A stretch of DNA of 30,000 nucleotides. It comes from Cristatella mucedo. Lineage: Eukaryota > Bryozoa > Phylactolaemata > Cristatellidae. Below, piece after piece: positions 20,316 through 29,706 of this stretch. The notes beneath the pieces were generated by a model, which saw nothing but the letters and a program-made list of their open reading frames with translations, made no database searches and was not told the DNA's origin. Within the stretch, counting starts at the first letter, position 1. Every line of letters starts with the position of its first letter. The position numbers and the translations under genes are program-made. Location of the stretch: the NCBI GenBank assembly GCA_009760855.2, contig WPIO01000059.1:1162501-1192500 (forward strand). The letters run 5' to 3'.

Positions 20316-21281
20316 ACTTCAGGGCCAAGGCCAAGTGTGACTCATAAATTGGAAAGCTCAAAATTGGCTTAGCCAACATATTTTCATTAGAATCTGCACG
20401 AAATTTCGGTTTCCAATCCCAAATCACCTTTACACTGGGCGACTGTATCGACACTATACAAAGTTGGGCTTTTTTGGCATACAAGTTGTTTCATTTATTC
20501 GTATTTATCCCCTCTCGACTCCTGAAACTCACTACTAGCAGGTCTTCTGGCTGTGTGCCATCAGGCGCTTACGTTTGGTGCAAAATCTTTGCCGCTAAAT
20601 ATGAAAAAACATAACACTTCATTGCATAGCGCCCTAAGAGAACTTAATCCTTACTCAGACGCTTCGCATGTGCCACGCGGCTTGAGCCCACGACCTCGAT
20701 CGTCAAGTAAATTCTCATCGACCCTAGTTTGGGTGAGCACCTTAACCACTGGACCGCAAGGCTCTTCTGGTGTGAACGTTGCAGCAGCTACATCACGCCA
20801 CTTCTCGCATCGAAGACCTGCAATGACTCCGCATCAAGAAGCCCATAGATAGGCATAATTGTTTTCACTCACTTTTAGGTTCCTCCACTCTCTTGCTCCA
20901 GGCTACCTGTCAGAGCTACTTCTTAATCAGGCTGGGCACCGTATCACCAGCTCTTCTGACTCGTCGCTTGGCTGTGCCTCGAAATAATCACAAATCCTTT
21001 GAGACCGTGCCTTTAGTTAGTGTGCTCCCAAAACCAGGAACTCACTCCCGACTGACCTCACGACATTTTCTGACATGGCGGCATTTAAAAAGAAGCTGTA
21101 AGACTAAACGCACCTGTTTCGTTCCTCACAGTATTTTCTAGATCCTTATGAGCTTGCCTCTTCGTGCTCATGCATGCCGACGCCGTGCAGGCTAACTTTA
21201 CAGCAAATGTAAAGCGCCTAGAGAGAGATTAAGTTCTCTGAGGGTGCTTTATCAAGTGAATTATTATTATTATTACTATTA
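20316..21281 (+). pseudogene. LINE copy F: C-terminal ORF2 and 3' end, SINE-interrupted
   Basis: Plus-strand text corresponds to copy C from about 13,435 onward: CCAAGTGTGACTC, then the decayed HLQLVQ and LHWLPV regions, and SVLPKPGTHSRL from a shifted frame. It ends with the stem-loop 21,211-21,250 (AAAGCGCC with GGGTGCTTT, one G-T pair) and a clean (ATT)n tail. A reverse SINE splits it at 20,608-20,762. Many stops; inactive. Confidence 0.85.
20608..20762 (-). mobile_element. tRNA-derived SINE, copy S4
   Basis: On the minus strand: head with CCAGTGGTTAAGGTGCTC, an extra stretch of about 15 bp relative to S3, a B-box-like GGGCTCAAGCC, and a tail with the stem-loop (AGCGCC at 20,628-20,633 facing GACGCT at 20,658-20,663). 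It lies inside LINE copy F, whose HLQLVQ and CHIAP-like text is found on the two sides. Confidence 0.8.
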
Positions 21282-22030
21282 AGCTTCGACGGCAGATTCC
21301 TTGGCTGCTTACGCGAGCTAATGAATAGAACGTAAATTACAGGCAGGGTTTACACGTACGTTCTCGGTGCTTCTCGAGAAGTTCATTGAAGATAGAGCAT
21401 CGCCGCAAACATTGGTAGAAACCGCTTGAAAAGGGCATCTCTTTGAGAATTCGGCTTCGAATTGTTAAGGTTTTCCTATCACCAACAAATCTGCCCGCGA
21501 GTTGAGGCAGAACAAGGGACGAAGCTACGGCAGACGCGATAGTCTTTCCGGAGAGCAGCTTCTGTCGGATTGAGATAATAGCGCTGACACACTTGGCGAT
21601 GTGGTTCGCAGAGCGATTAAGTCCTTTCATGAGCTTAGCGAGATAAGAGGAGTAAGTCCAGAATTCGTAATGCAACATGGTAGTCGTACACATATTGATT
21701 AAGCGAACTCACTCAGTCGGTGTACCGTGAAGATATCGACAGAATGATCAAATATTGACGAGCAGACCGTGTGCGCCCATTGGTCGAACAAGTCAAGAGG
21801 ATCTTACAGTTTGAGTTTACATCGCGTTTTTGGCACCGCGTATCTGCACATCGATCAGAGTGTCAGAGCAATACTATATCGCCCAACTTCCAGAGGAGGG
21901 GAGTTGGTGGTTGGTTGTCTCCCCTCACATCTGCTTCCTGCCGGCCTTCGGCAGGTCTTGCCGAAAGCCGGCACGAAGAAGTCACCACAGCGGCGTCCGA
22001 GGACCGTGCCCCACGTTTGTCGAGCTATTA
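21282..22030. other. unassigned interval
   Basis: A minus-strand ATG-initiated frame at 21,337-21,693 (118 codons) has ordinary amino-acid composition but no domain I recognise. Splice sites or a promoter were not found, so it is not called a gene. A hairpin lies at 21,940-21,972. Confidence 0.35.
21940..21972. repeat. inverted repeat, 14-bp GC-rich arms
   Basis: Arms 21,940-21,953 and 21,959-21,972 (GCCGGCCTTCGGCA and its partner) pair at 13 of 14 positions around a 5-nt loop. No U-tract follows, so a terminator is unlikely. Confidence 0.7.
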
Positions 22031-22039
22031 CTAGGCTAA

Positions 22040-22232
22040 TATAACACACACGCGCACGCACCCACGTGCACACACACACACACACAGACACACTTACACA
22101 CCCGTACTCACGAGTACTCATAGACACACACACACACAAACACACAAACGCATACTCGCCGCATGCACGCGCGAGCACACACACACAGTCGCGTGTACGT
22201 ACACACACACTCGAGTGCACACGGGCACACAG
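22040..22232. repeat. imperfect (CA)n microsatellite
   Basis: CA dinucleotides interrupted by CG-containing steps (CACGCG, CACGTG). ORFs in both strands across it are repeat artefacts. Confidence 0.92.
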
Positions 22233-22508
22233 AATTGGTGTCGTGTGCGCTTCTTTGGCGGCGTCCGACTTTGGCCGTTCCGCCAAATTTGTCTCACGTC
22301 GCTTGCGCCTGGTCCTTCCGTTGTAATGCAATGCCCCAAGATTGTGAACTATGAGCTTGACAGCTGAGCCTTGATTGAGAACCATGAGTTTTACCGCTGA
22401 ATTACGACTTGCGACCCTTGTGAAAAAGCAGCGATAAGCCGAGGCTATTGAGCAGCATTATGTATGATTATGTACGCTTAGTATAGTTGTGACTTATGTT
22501 GTGGCTAC

Positions 22509-22545
22509 TATATAAGGCTTGTGACTGACCACAGTCGCTAATCTT
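22509..22545 (+). promoter_or_regulatory. TATA-like box of the amine oxidase gene
   Basis: TATATAAG at 22,509-22,516 is followed after a usual distance by an initiator-like ACAGTC (22,531) and unstructured leader, about 300 bp before the amine oxidase ATG. Placement fits a TATA promoter; the start site itself is inferred. Confidence 0.5.
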
Positions 22546-22565
22546 AGAGCCACGGTCCGTTGAGC

Positions 22566-22810
22566 ATGAGCTGCAGCGAGCCTGATAGCGAGTCAAAAGT
22601 AAGTGACCCGGGTGTATCAGACGTAGACTACTGGCTATCGTTCGTTTGCTTTTACTAATACGTTGTTGTTGCCAGTGCTGCTCGACCACTCAACTGGCGC
22701 TCGAGCGCATGCGACGGTTGAGCGGTCGGCATTGCTTCGACGTTGACATCGGTCGCGTCGACGACGGTGTCGCTTCGACGTTGCAGACCTCCAGCCGCTC
22801 GCTCCAGTGA
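22566..22810 (+). other. upstream ORF in amine oxidase leader (spliced)
   Basis: ATG at 22,566 gives MSCSEPDSESK and then, if the 77-bp intron is removed, continues in frame to a TGA at 22,808-22,810, just 8 nt before the main ATG. A second minimal upstream ORF, ATG-GAA-TGA at 22,814-22,822, overlaps the main start codon. Such arrangements can lower translation and require reinitiation; this is inference. Confidence 0.35.
22599..22675 (+). other. candidate 77-bp leader intron
   Basis: A donor AAA|GTAAGT at 22,599, a TACTAAT branch-site match at 22,653-22,659 and an acceptor GTTGTTGCCAG ending at 22,675 are spaced as in a short intron. If spliced, it lies in the 5' leader of the amine oxidase mRNA, within an upstream ORF that starts at 22,566 and stays in frame across the splice. 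Confidence 0.45.
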
Positions 22811-22818
22811 CGGATGGA

Positions 22819-25188
22819 ATGAGTGCGACGGCGCCTTTTCGATCCCTGCCGCCACGGCTGCTGCTGCTGAGGCACGCGAGTTTCGCCGACCTTCTGCTCG
22901 CCGCCGCCGCGGTGCTCGCCGCCCTGCTCCTGGCGGCGGGGCCGAGCGGCGCGTTCGCCTACGCGTCCTCTTCGTCATCGTGTCCACCGACGTTGCCTCC
23001 TTCACCGGCCACCAACGAGCCGTCGACGCGCGGAATATTCAGGGGCCTCGCCTTGAGCGAGTTGGAGCGAGTTCGCGACTTCGTGCTCGGCAACGCGACC
23101 GGCCTTCACGCCGAGGCCAGCTCGACGGCCACGCTGAGCAGCAACTACATATTCCTGATCGAGGATCACCTGCCGAGCAAGGAGGAGATCCTCGGCCACC
23201 AGGGGGCGCTTCAGCACTCGCCGGCGGCCGCAGAGCCGACTCGAAAAGCTCGCGTGGTGATGTACATGGGAGCCGAGCGTCCCAAGTCGGTGCGCGAGTA
23301 CCTGGTGTACCCGGTCGCGTCGCAGCCTCTCGCGATAGTCCCCCTGGCGGCGTCGACATCGGGCCGCGCTGCGCCGACCTGGAAGTCGAGGCCACTCTGC
23401 CCGCAGGTGGAGCGTCCTCTGGCGGTAAAGTTTCTGGAGAGCGAGCTGCCGCGAGTCCGACTCGTGCTGGAGGAGAGCTTCGGCATGTGGGTCGGCGGCG
23501 GATGCGGCGACCGGTGCCTGTTCTACGCCATTCTGCCGCGAGCTGTGCCGACGTCGAACGACCGTCACCTCGAGGCGCTCTTCTACCACGGTCCGCAGGC
23601 CGTTGACGGCTACTTCCTCTACCCGGTCGCTTTCCACGTGGTCATCTACACGCCCAACAATGGCGACGAGTTCGCCGTGAAGAGCGTCTACTACAACGAC
23701 TACCACTTCGACTCGCTCGACTCGCTGCTGAGCGCGTACGACGCCGACGCCGTCGAGAAGGTCAACCTGCGGCGGTACGCCAAGTACGCTCGAGCATACG
23801 GCTCTCCGACGCGACGCGGGCCGCCGACGGTCCCGCCGGGCATGAGGCCGCCGGAGCAGGGGCGAGCGCCGGACGGCAACCGGTTCGCCATCAGGGACCG
23901 TCACGTGAACTACCTGGGCTGGTCGTTCGACATGTACTTTCGGACCGTCGGCGGACTGCAGCTGTTCAACGTCAAGTACTTGGGTCAGGATGTCGCCTTC
24001 GAGCTGGGCATGCAGAACATCGCAGTGCTTTACGGCTCGCAGGAGCCGCAGAACCTGTTCCGAGCCTACTACGACGAGGGCTTTTCGCTTGGCACGCTGA
24101 CGTTTCCGGTGGTCCGCGGCGTCGACTGCCCCGCCGGCGCCGAGCACGTTGCCAGCGTCGTCTACACGCCGGGCGGCGACGAGGGGCGGGTGATGGACGA
24201 CGCCGCGTGCGTCTTCGAGCACGTCAACTCGGTGCCGCTGCGACGACACTACGACGACAACGACGGGTCGCAGTTCAGCATGCCCGACAGCGTGCTCATC
24301 GTTCGGCAGATCGTCACGGTGGGCAACTACGACTACGTATATGACTACGAGTTTCACCAGACGGGCGTCGTCGAGGTGAAGGTGTCGTCGACGGGCTACG
24401 TAGCGGTGACGAACGACAGGCAGGCACGCTACGGGTTCCTGCTCAACCGCGACCAGCGGGCCAACGCCAACGTGCACGTGCACGCCTTCAGCTTCAAGCT
24501 CGACGTAGACGCTGCGGGCGCCGCCAATCGGCTCGTCTCGGTCGACATGGAGGCCGAGGAGACGTCGCATCCGCTCGCCGGCTACGGCGGCTGGCAGCAG
24601 ATGAAGGTGAAGCAGTATCTGATCGCCACCGAGAAGGAGGCGATCGGTCACTACCGCCTGCCCAAGGCCAAGTACTACGTGCTGCAGAGCAGCCGGGCGA
24701 CGAACGAGCTGGGCTACCGCCGCGGCTACCGTGTGTTCTCCAACCACTTCACTCAGCTGCCGATGGTCGACGGCAGCAGTCCGTTCGTCGACGCGGCGTC
24801 TTGGATGAAGACGGCCGTGGCGGTGACCGTGCACAAGGAGAGCGAGCGCTCGCTTTCTTCCCTGTACACGCAGGGCGACCCCTTCCATCCGGTCGTCAGC
24901 CTCGAGGACTTCTACGCGGACGACGAGAGCATAGTCGACCGAGACCTGGTCGTGTGGGCGACCGTAGCGATGCATCACTTCCCGTCGGCGGAAGACCTGC
25001 CGGTGACGACGACGCCCGGAAAAACGCTGGTCGTGACGCTGGCTCCGTTCAACTTCTTCAACGAGGATCCCTCCATCGGCTCCGACGACGCAGTCGTCAT
25101 TCGCCGAAACCAGACGCAACCGAACACCAAAGGAGACCAGCGCTGTGCCGGAGTGAAGAGCACCGGAGCCAGCAGAAAGTCGTTCTAG
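22819..25188 (+). CDS. AOC: copper/topaquinone amine oxidase, single exon
   Basis: The 789-residue product oxidises primary amines to aldehydes with release of ammonia and hydrogen peroxide. Residues 25-40 are hydrophobic and end near AFA (45-47), a signal peptide or type II anchor, so it should be secreted or on the cell surface like AOC3/VAP-1. N2 and N3 domains lie at about 67-165 and 199-305, and the catalytic domain at about 354-775. The topaquinone precursor is Tyr504 in VGNYDY. Copper ligands are His553 and His555 (HVH) and His720 in MHHFPSAEDLP. The catalytic base is Asp419 in YYDEGFSLG and the gate Tyr is Tyr405. Spacing from Asp419 to Tyr504 (85) and from Tyr405 to Asp419 (14) equals that of VAP-1. 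Possible N-glycosylation sites are Asn92 and Asn764. The start is the first in-frame ATG after the in-frame stop at 22,744; an upstream GTG at 22,807 is not a eukaryotic start. No internal stop or frameshift; strong G/C at third positions. No AATAAA was seen downstream. Confidence 0.95.
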   Translation: MSATAPFRSLPPRLLLLRHASFADLLLAAAAVLAALLLAAGPSGAFAYASSSSSCPPTLPPSPATNEPSTRGIFRGLALSELERVRDFVLGNATGLHAEASSTATLSSNYIFLIEDHLPSKEEILGHQGALQHSPAAAEPTRKARVVMYMGAERPKSVREYLVYPVASQPLAIVPLAASTSGRAAPTWKSRPLCPQVERPLAVKFLESELPRVRLVLEESFGMWVGGGCGDRCLFYAILPRAVPTSNDRHLEALFYHGPQAVDGYFLYPVAFHVVIYTPNNGDEFAVKSVYYNDYHFDSLDSLLSAYDADAVEKVNLRRYAKYARAYGSPTRRGPPTVPPGMRPPEQGRAPDGNRFAIRDRHVNYLGWSFDMYFRTVGGLQLFNVKYLGQDVAFELGMQNIAVLYGSQEPQNLFRAYYDEGFSLGTLTFPVVRGVDCPAGAEHVASVVYTPGGDEGRVMDDAACVFEHVNSVPLRRHYDDNDGSQFSMPDSVLIVRQIVTVGNYDYVYDYEFHQTGVVEVKVSSTGYVAVTNDRQARYGFLLNRDQRANANVHVHAFSFKLDVDAAGAANRLVSVDMEAEETSHPLAGYGGWQQMKVKQYLIATEKEAIGHYRLPKAKYYVLQSSRATNELGYRRGYRVFSNHFTQLPMVDGSSPFVDAASWMKTAVAVTVHKESERSLSSLYTQGDPFHPVVSLEDFYADDESIVDRDLVVWATVAMHHFPSAEDLPVTTTPGKTLVVTLAPFNFFNEDPSIGSDDAVVIRRNQTQPNTKGDQRCAGVKSTGASRKSF

Positions 25189-25980
25189 CAGTGAATTCGG
25201 TTCGCTAGCGCCCGCCCGCCTGGCAACGGATACACGCTGCGTTTACGCTCTGGCGGCGGGGCCGCCGACGATCGCTCGTCAAGCGATGGCCGCCGCCGAA
25301 GCTAGCACGCAGGGCTGTAACTAGGCGAGCTTGCTTAATAATCTCTTGGCTAACTGGTGCTACAGATTTATGCAGCAACGGCGCACATACCGCTCCCTTC
25401 CCTGCCGCTGCCACGGCGTCGAAACTGCATAACCCCGATCCGCTCGCCCGGCTTCTCTTCCGAGAACGGTCGTGATCCTTCCAAGAAACGCCCGGCCAAG
25501 CGAAGGCGGGCGGGTCAGAGCGCGGCAGCCGAGTGCCGGCCTGCAATTATCTACATGCCTTCCTGCCCCCGCGATCTCAGGATCACATATCAAACGGGAC
25601 TGAAAAATTACACGGCACCAAAGCAAGCCTGCTGCACCAAATGCAAAGCGCGGCACTGCATTACACATAGAGTGTTTGCTAAATGCAAACAGCTAGGCAC
25701 ACGCAGTCCTTCAATAATGAACGAAACCGGGAAACCGAGCTGCTGCTGCTGCTGCCCCGTCCGCCGAGGACGAGTACGACCAGGCAGGTCCACCTCTTCA
25801 AGGTTTGTTCAGTCTCGGCAGCAGCACAAACTGATTTATCTGGACAAGACACTGTCTCAGGCACAGCGGCGATGTCTACAGCGTGCAGGCGGATACCATC
25901 TATTTAGATCACAACTCCTGACCCGGCGCCGGTCATCCGGCCTAGCGGGCCAGTGGATTGTGCATCGTGCATATTGAGCT
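25189..25980. other. 3' flank of amine oxidase, unassigned
   Basis: Presumed 3' UTR and intergenic DNA. No canonical poly(A) signal was seen. A 206-codon open stretch (25,357-25,977) starts with GTG, includes a CTG-repeat-derived run of cysteines, and has no recognisable domain. Confidence 0.4.
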
Positions 25981-25987
25981 TTACGAA

Positions 25988-26196
25988 CTCTCAATCTCTC
26001 TCTTAATCTCTCTTTATCTCTCTCTCTCTCCCTCCCTTCTTCTCTCCCTCCCTCCCTCTCCCTCTCTCTCTCTCCCTCCCTCCCTCTCTCTCTCTCTCCC
26101 TCCCTCTCTCTCTCCCTCTCTCCCTCTCTCTCTCTCTCTCCCTCTTTCTCCCTCTCCCTCTCTTCTCTCTCTCTCTCTCTCTTTCTCTCCCTCTCC

Positions 26197-26269
<73 letters not shown>

Positions 26270-26274
26270 TTTCT

Positions 26275-26310
<36 letters not shown>

Positions 26311-26352
26311 TCTCTCCCTCTCTCCCTCTCCCTCTCTCTCTCTCTCTCTCTG
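25988..26352. repeat. (CT)n-rich pyrimidine tract
   Basis: About 365 bp of imperfect CT repeats with CCCT interruptions, almost free of purines on the plus strand. Opposite-strand ORFs encode only Arg-Glu repeats and are artefacts. Could form triplex DNA. Confidence 0.96.
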
Positions 26353-26914
26353 CACAAGTAAGTAATTGTCTGCTCCCGGCCCAGCAGGCGCATCTTTCTC
26401 GTCGCGCACCAGAGTGCTTTTCGAAAGGTACCTGGGTAGCTGGCCGCTTTTCGCTGGCACTGGGTGGTGGGAGCCACACCGAGCCAGATTGTACCGGATC
26501 GAGAACATTAACGCGCCGCTGCGTGCCCCGTGACCTTAACAGCGCGGCGATGCTGCTCAAAGATCGCGTTCCCTGACGGGCGGAAGGCGGCGCATCTAGA
26601 ATGCACGCTCACGCTCCGGAGCTCGCACAGCCGCACGAACGCGTGCGATTTGAAGACAGCAGCGGTACTGTCACGACAAAGCTGCCCCGGGGCGGCCGCG
26701 TTCGCTCGTGGGATATTTGCTCCAGCTCTTTGCTCGCTGCTGCTGCGGCGCCGTCGTCCTGCAGTCTCCGCTAGGTCGCCAACGTAATCGGCCCGACGAG
26801 ATCCGCAGCAGCAGCAACAGCAGCAGGCAATCGCGACAGGATCGCCGTGGGAATTCGCGCAGACATCCCACGCTCACCGGTGCCTATTGCTCGGCCTGGA
26901 AAGGCCGGCATGGC
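26353..26914. other. unassigned interval with CAG/CTG clusters
   Basis: GC-rich DNA with no supported gene. Short CTGCTGCTG (about 26,738) and CAGCAGCAG-type (about 26,803-26,825) clusters give leucine/serine runs in several frames. Confidence 0.4.
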
Positions 26915-26916
26915 TC

Positions 26917-27062
26917 CGTATACAAATATGCAATACAACTCATTTGTATGGCACCCCAAAAGAGAACTTCATCTCTATTCAGGCGCTTCACACATGCCTC
27001 CGGGCTCGAGCCCACGACCTCAGCCAGACCTTGCTCCGGGCGAGCACCTTAACCGCTGAATC
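26917..27062 (-). mobile_element. tRNA-derived SINE, copy S5
   Basis: On the minus strand: CAGCGGTTAAGGTGCTCG head, B-box-like GGGCTCGAGCCC, stem-loop tail (plus-strand GGCACC near 26,950 facing GGCGCT near 26,981), then TACAAATGAGTTGTATTG. It has almost the same head as S3, so probably one of the younger copies. Confidence 0.85.
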
Positions 27063-27950
27063 AAATCTATGACTCTGGTGCTGGGTCTACCGAACTACAA
27101 AGAAAGCACGATCGAAGTCTGACTGCTGGTGACCTTGGCCTGAGGGACGCTCAGTTGAGCGAGGTTTTCAAAGTTCGATCAATGGGAAGGCTCAGAGATC
27201 AGTTGGTCAGCTATTGAGGTCGTTTGCTGCCACGGCGGCGACATCGGGCTCTGTCAACCGTACTGAGGTCCCTCGTCGATGTTAGGTTTCAACCACCGTT
27301 GGGACAGGCGAATTAGGCGTGTAGTTCGATTGTACGCAGGCTCCTCTGATAAGCCTCTGGTGAACAGCTGTTAGGAGCATCACCGAGAGGGGCCGGGTGC
27401 ACAACTGCGGCCGCCTGTGATGTGGCTTGGACACAAGCCGGTAACCCGCTGGTGAACAGATGGCAGATTCACCATCGGGGTCGGCCGGCTCACAGTTTTG
27501 GTCCTCCGAGATGAATCATCGGGGTCGACCGGGGGACAGCAGCGGTCGAGGAGAGTCGAGTGAGAGAAGGGGGCGAAGGGAGCCGTGCGTCCTTCGGCTC
27601 CGCGCGTCGTGCAATAAACATTTGGCGCTGTTCATCGGCTGGCTCTCTGCTGTGCGAACGCACCGAACGACAAGGCGATCTGCTGTATTCTCGCTCGACG
27701 GAACAAGACGAACAGAGACACGAAAACCACAATCACGCTGTCGAGCAGGATCGGGCGCCGACCATTAAACGCTTGCTTCGGCAAGCCCTCGCTCGTGCAA
27801 CCGGCTCGTGCACCCGAGCGCAGCGAACCGGAGCCGACCGAATGGTGTTTCAGAGTCGATTATGACAACGGCAGAATTTAAGACTCCTATCGCTATCGCT
27901 CTCGCAATCTCCCATAGATATCGCTATGTCCCAAAGATATCGCTCAGCTG
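27063..27950. other. unassigned interval
   Basis: No recognised gene. ATCGGGGTCGGCCGG and ATCGGGGTCGACCGG form a near-duplicate pair about 44 bp apart (27,473 and 27,517). AGATATCGCT occurs twice near 27,915 and 27,936. An open frame at 27,460-27,768 has no known domain. Confidence 0.35.
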
Positions 27951-28410
27951 ACGCCTGACTCAGCATCGACTTCAACTCTGCCGAGGCTGGAGCCAGAGAA
28001 TGAAAGCCAGAGAAAAGCAAGTGACAGAACCTTGAAGTCCGATACGGTGCTTGATTTGGAGCCAGTGCAGGTCAGCGAGAAGCGGTACGTTGTGGCAACT
28101 GCTACGCTCATGACAGACAAGCCTAGCTGCAGTTTTTTTGCATCAACTGTTAGCACCTGCTTGCACACACCGGTAGACCAGCAAGCAGCGAGTTACAGAA
28201 GTCGAGACGGGACCAAATTACAGACCAGCTGGACCAGCAGCATCGCCGCGTTATTAAGGGGCTTGGAGCACGCAGCAGCACTAATGTTCTCGATATGGTA
28301 CAATCTGGGACCGGCAAGCAGCCAGTTACAGAAGTCGAGATGGGACGTCACGAAGGCATGGACCAATGCTTTTACGCTACTGCAGCAGCTCATTTCTTCT
28401 AATTTCATTT
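27951..28410 (-). pseudogene. LINE copy H: C-terminal ORF2 fragment
   Basis: The minus strand matches the C-terminal conserved region: LHWLPV-type text at about 28,080-28,030 and a DFCNWLLAG block near 28,345-28,320, which appears twice (again near 28,200) from an internal duplication. It lacks the LINE 3' end and tail. Confidence 0.75.
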
Positions 28411-28825
28411 GTATACGTTTTGCAATATGTCTTCATAAGACCTCGAACTTTATATTCTGCAATCAAAGACGTGCATAGAAAAGTTATATGAGACCAAACA
28501 GATTTAGGATTTATGCCACGAACGTTCACAGCGACGACAATGTTACTAAAGGGCTGTTGGGCTTCCAAACGCATGTCCCGAGGTCGCAAATACACTGCAC
28601 TGGTAACAGTGCAACAGTCATCTCTGATAACTGATAAGCGACGCTGACCGGTGACCACGTGACGCAGTCACAGACCTTGCACGTCGCTGCTAACGACTCT
28701 TGGGGGCAGCAGCAGGCTTGCCGGTGGCAACGGAACTCGATGGCAACAAAGAGCTTAAGAACGCAAACTTAAGCTTAACGAAACGAGGCCGCGTCAGTAG
28801 CGCAGAGCAGCCTAGCCTAGTCGAC
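28411..28825. other. unassigned interval
   Basis: No gene or repeat family recognised. Confidence 0.35.
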
Positions 28826-28878
28826 GGTCACGGAAGGTTAGAAGGTTAGGTCACGGAAGGTTAGGTCACGGAAGGTTA
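28826..28878. repeat. 15-bp tandem repeat with AGGTCA-like sites
   Basis: GGTCACGGAAGGTTA occurs exactly at 28,826-28,840, 28,849-28,863 and 28,864-28,878, with a partial unit (GAAGGTTA) between the first two. The junctions create AGGTCA, the core half-site of nuclear receptors, twice. A binding role is only speculative. Confidence 0.85.
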
Positions 28879-29613
28879 CACGCCGCGTCCGTATCACCAG
28901 TCGCAGTGTACGACTGCTCTCTCGTGCGGTGCCCGCACAGCGCCCCTCCCCCTTCTACTAAACTGCCGACCACGTGACGCCTCGCTCCGAGGCCGCTAGG
29001 GCACAACTGACCCGACTGCCCGTTACATAACTCTGGGGGGGGGGCGATACTAAACCGCCTGACGGACGCGAGCGGCGCGCGGTTGCGGTCAGGAACTCGG
29101 ACCGGTCCCCTTTCGGCCGGTCCTCCAACCGCAGCTGCGCACGGCCGCCGCGAGTACGAGCCCTCGGCTTACAGGCCGTAACTGAGCGCAAAAAACGCTC
29201 ACTGTATGCAGACCGTGTCTGAATCGAGGATTCGCCGTCAGCGGATAACTTTGCGTCTGCGTCGGCTCGCTTGAGTACAGCATTTCCGTTCGCACGCGCG
29301 CACGAACGTCTGCAATGCACAATTCTGGCGAAGGTGACTTTAACTGCTGGCACGTCTCCGGCCACTGTCACCTCCTACCCCTGTGTCTCCCGGTAAGGAT
29401 ACGCCCGCGCGCAGTCACCGAAACACTTAAAAAAAGAGACGGAATGTTCGAGGTTGTCTGTCGGTCGAAGGGCCTCCAGACATTATGGTCGAACACTGAC
29501 GCCAAGAACCTCAGCCGCCACGCGACGAAAGGGGCGCCAAGGGACGCGCGGCAAGGACGCGCGGCAAGGACAAGGCTGCTCCCTTAAAACTCACTCAAGT
29601 TCCCGTTTCAGCT

Positions 29614-29706
29614 GATCAGAGCAGGCGCTTCTGCGGCTTCCCGCCTTCCGCCTCGATGACCTCGAGGTCATCGACTTCAACTCGCTAGCAAGCGTGCGCT
29701 CTCAGG
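29614..29706 (+). other. candidate coding exon (weak)
   Basis: One frame reads LLRLPAFRLDDLEVIDFNSL and ends at CTCAG|GTACGC, a plausible donor. The text loosely resembles a leucine-rich repeat. The matching acceptor is unclear: after the good TTTCAG at 29,606-29,611 this frame meets a TGA. Low confidence. Confidence 0.15.
29653..29674. repeat. 22-bp perfect palindrome containing TGACCT/AGGTCA
   Basis: The 22 bp are exactly self-complementary and contain TGACCT-CG-AGGTCA, an everted pair of nuclear-receptor half-sites with 2-bp spacing. It may equally be a by-product of coding sequence, since the candidate exon runs through it. Confidence 0.8.

Noticed and set aside
21337-21693. 118-codon minus-strand ORF
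   Set aside because: Ordinary composition but no domain, promoter or splice evidence; length is within chance for 30 kb in six frames.
22066-22385. Thr-His and Cys-Val repeat ORFs over the CA tract
   Set aside because: Microsatellite translation.
22743-23606. 287-codon open frame overlapping the amine oxidase start in another frame
   Set aside because: Arg/Gly/Pro/Ala-rich composition typical of an out-of-frame reading of GC-rich coding DNA; no domain.
23002-25119. 705-codon open frame antisense to the amine oxidase gene
   Set aside because: It lacks recognisable domains and is a shadow of a highly G/C-third-position gene; the sense frame has all catalytic residues.
25857-26560. Arg-Glu repeat ORFs over the CT tract
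   Set aside because: Pure microsatellite translation.
27460-27865. LTR of a retrotransposon (AATAAA near 27,613)
   Set aside because: No paired repeat, primer-binding site or polyprotein could be found in the window.
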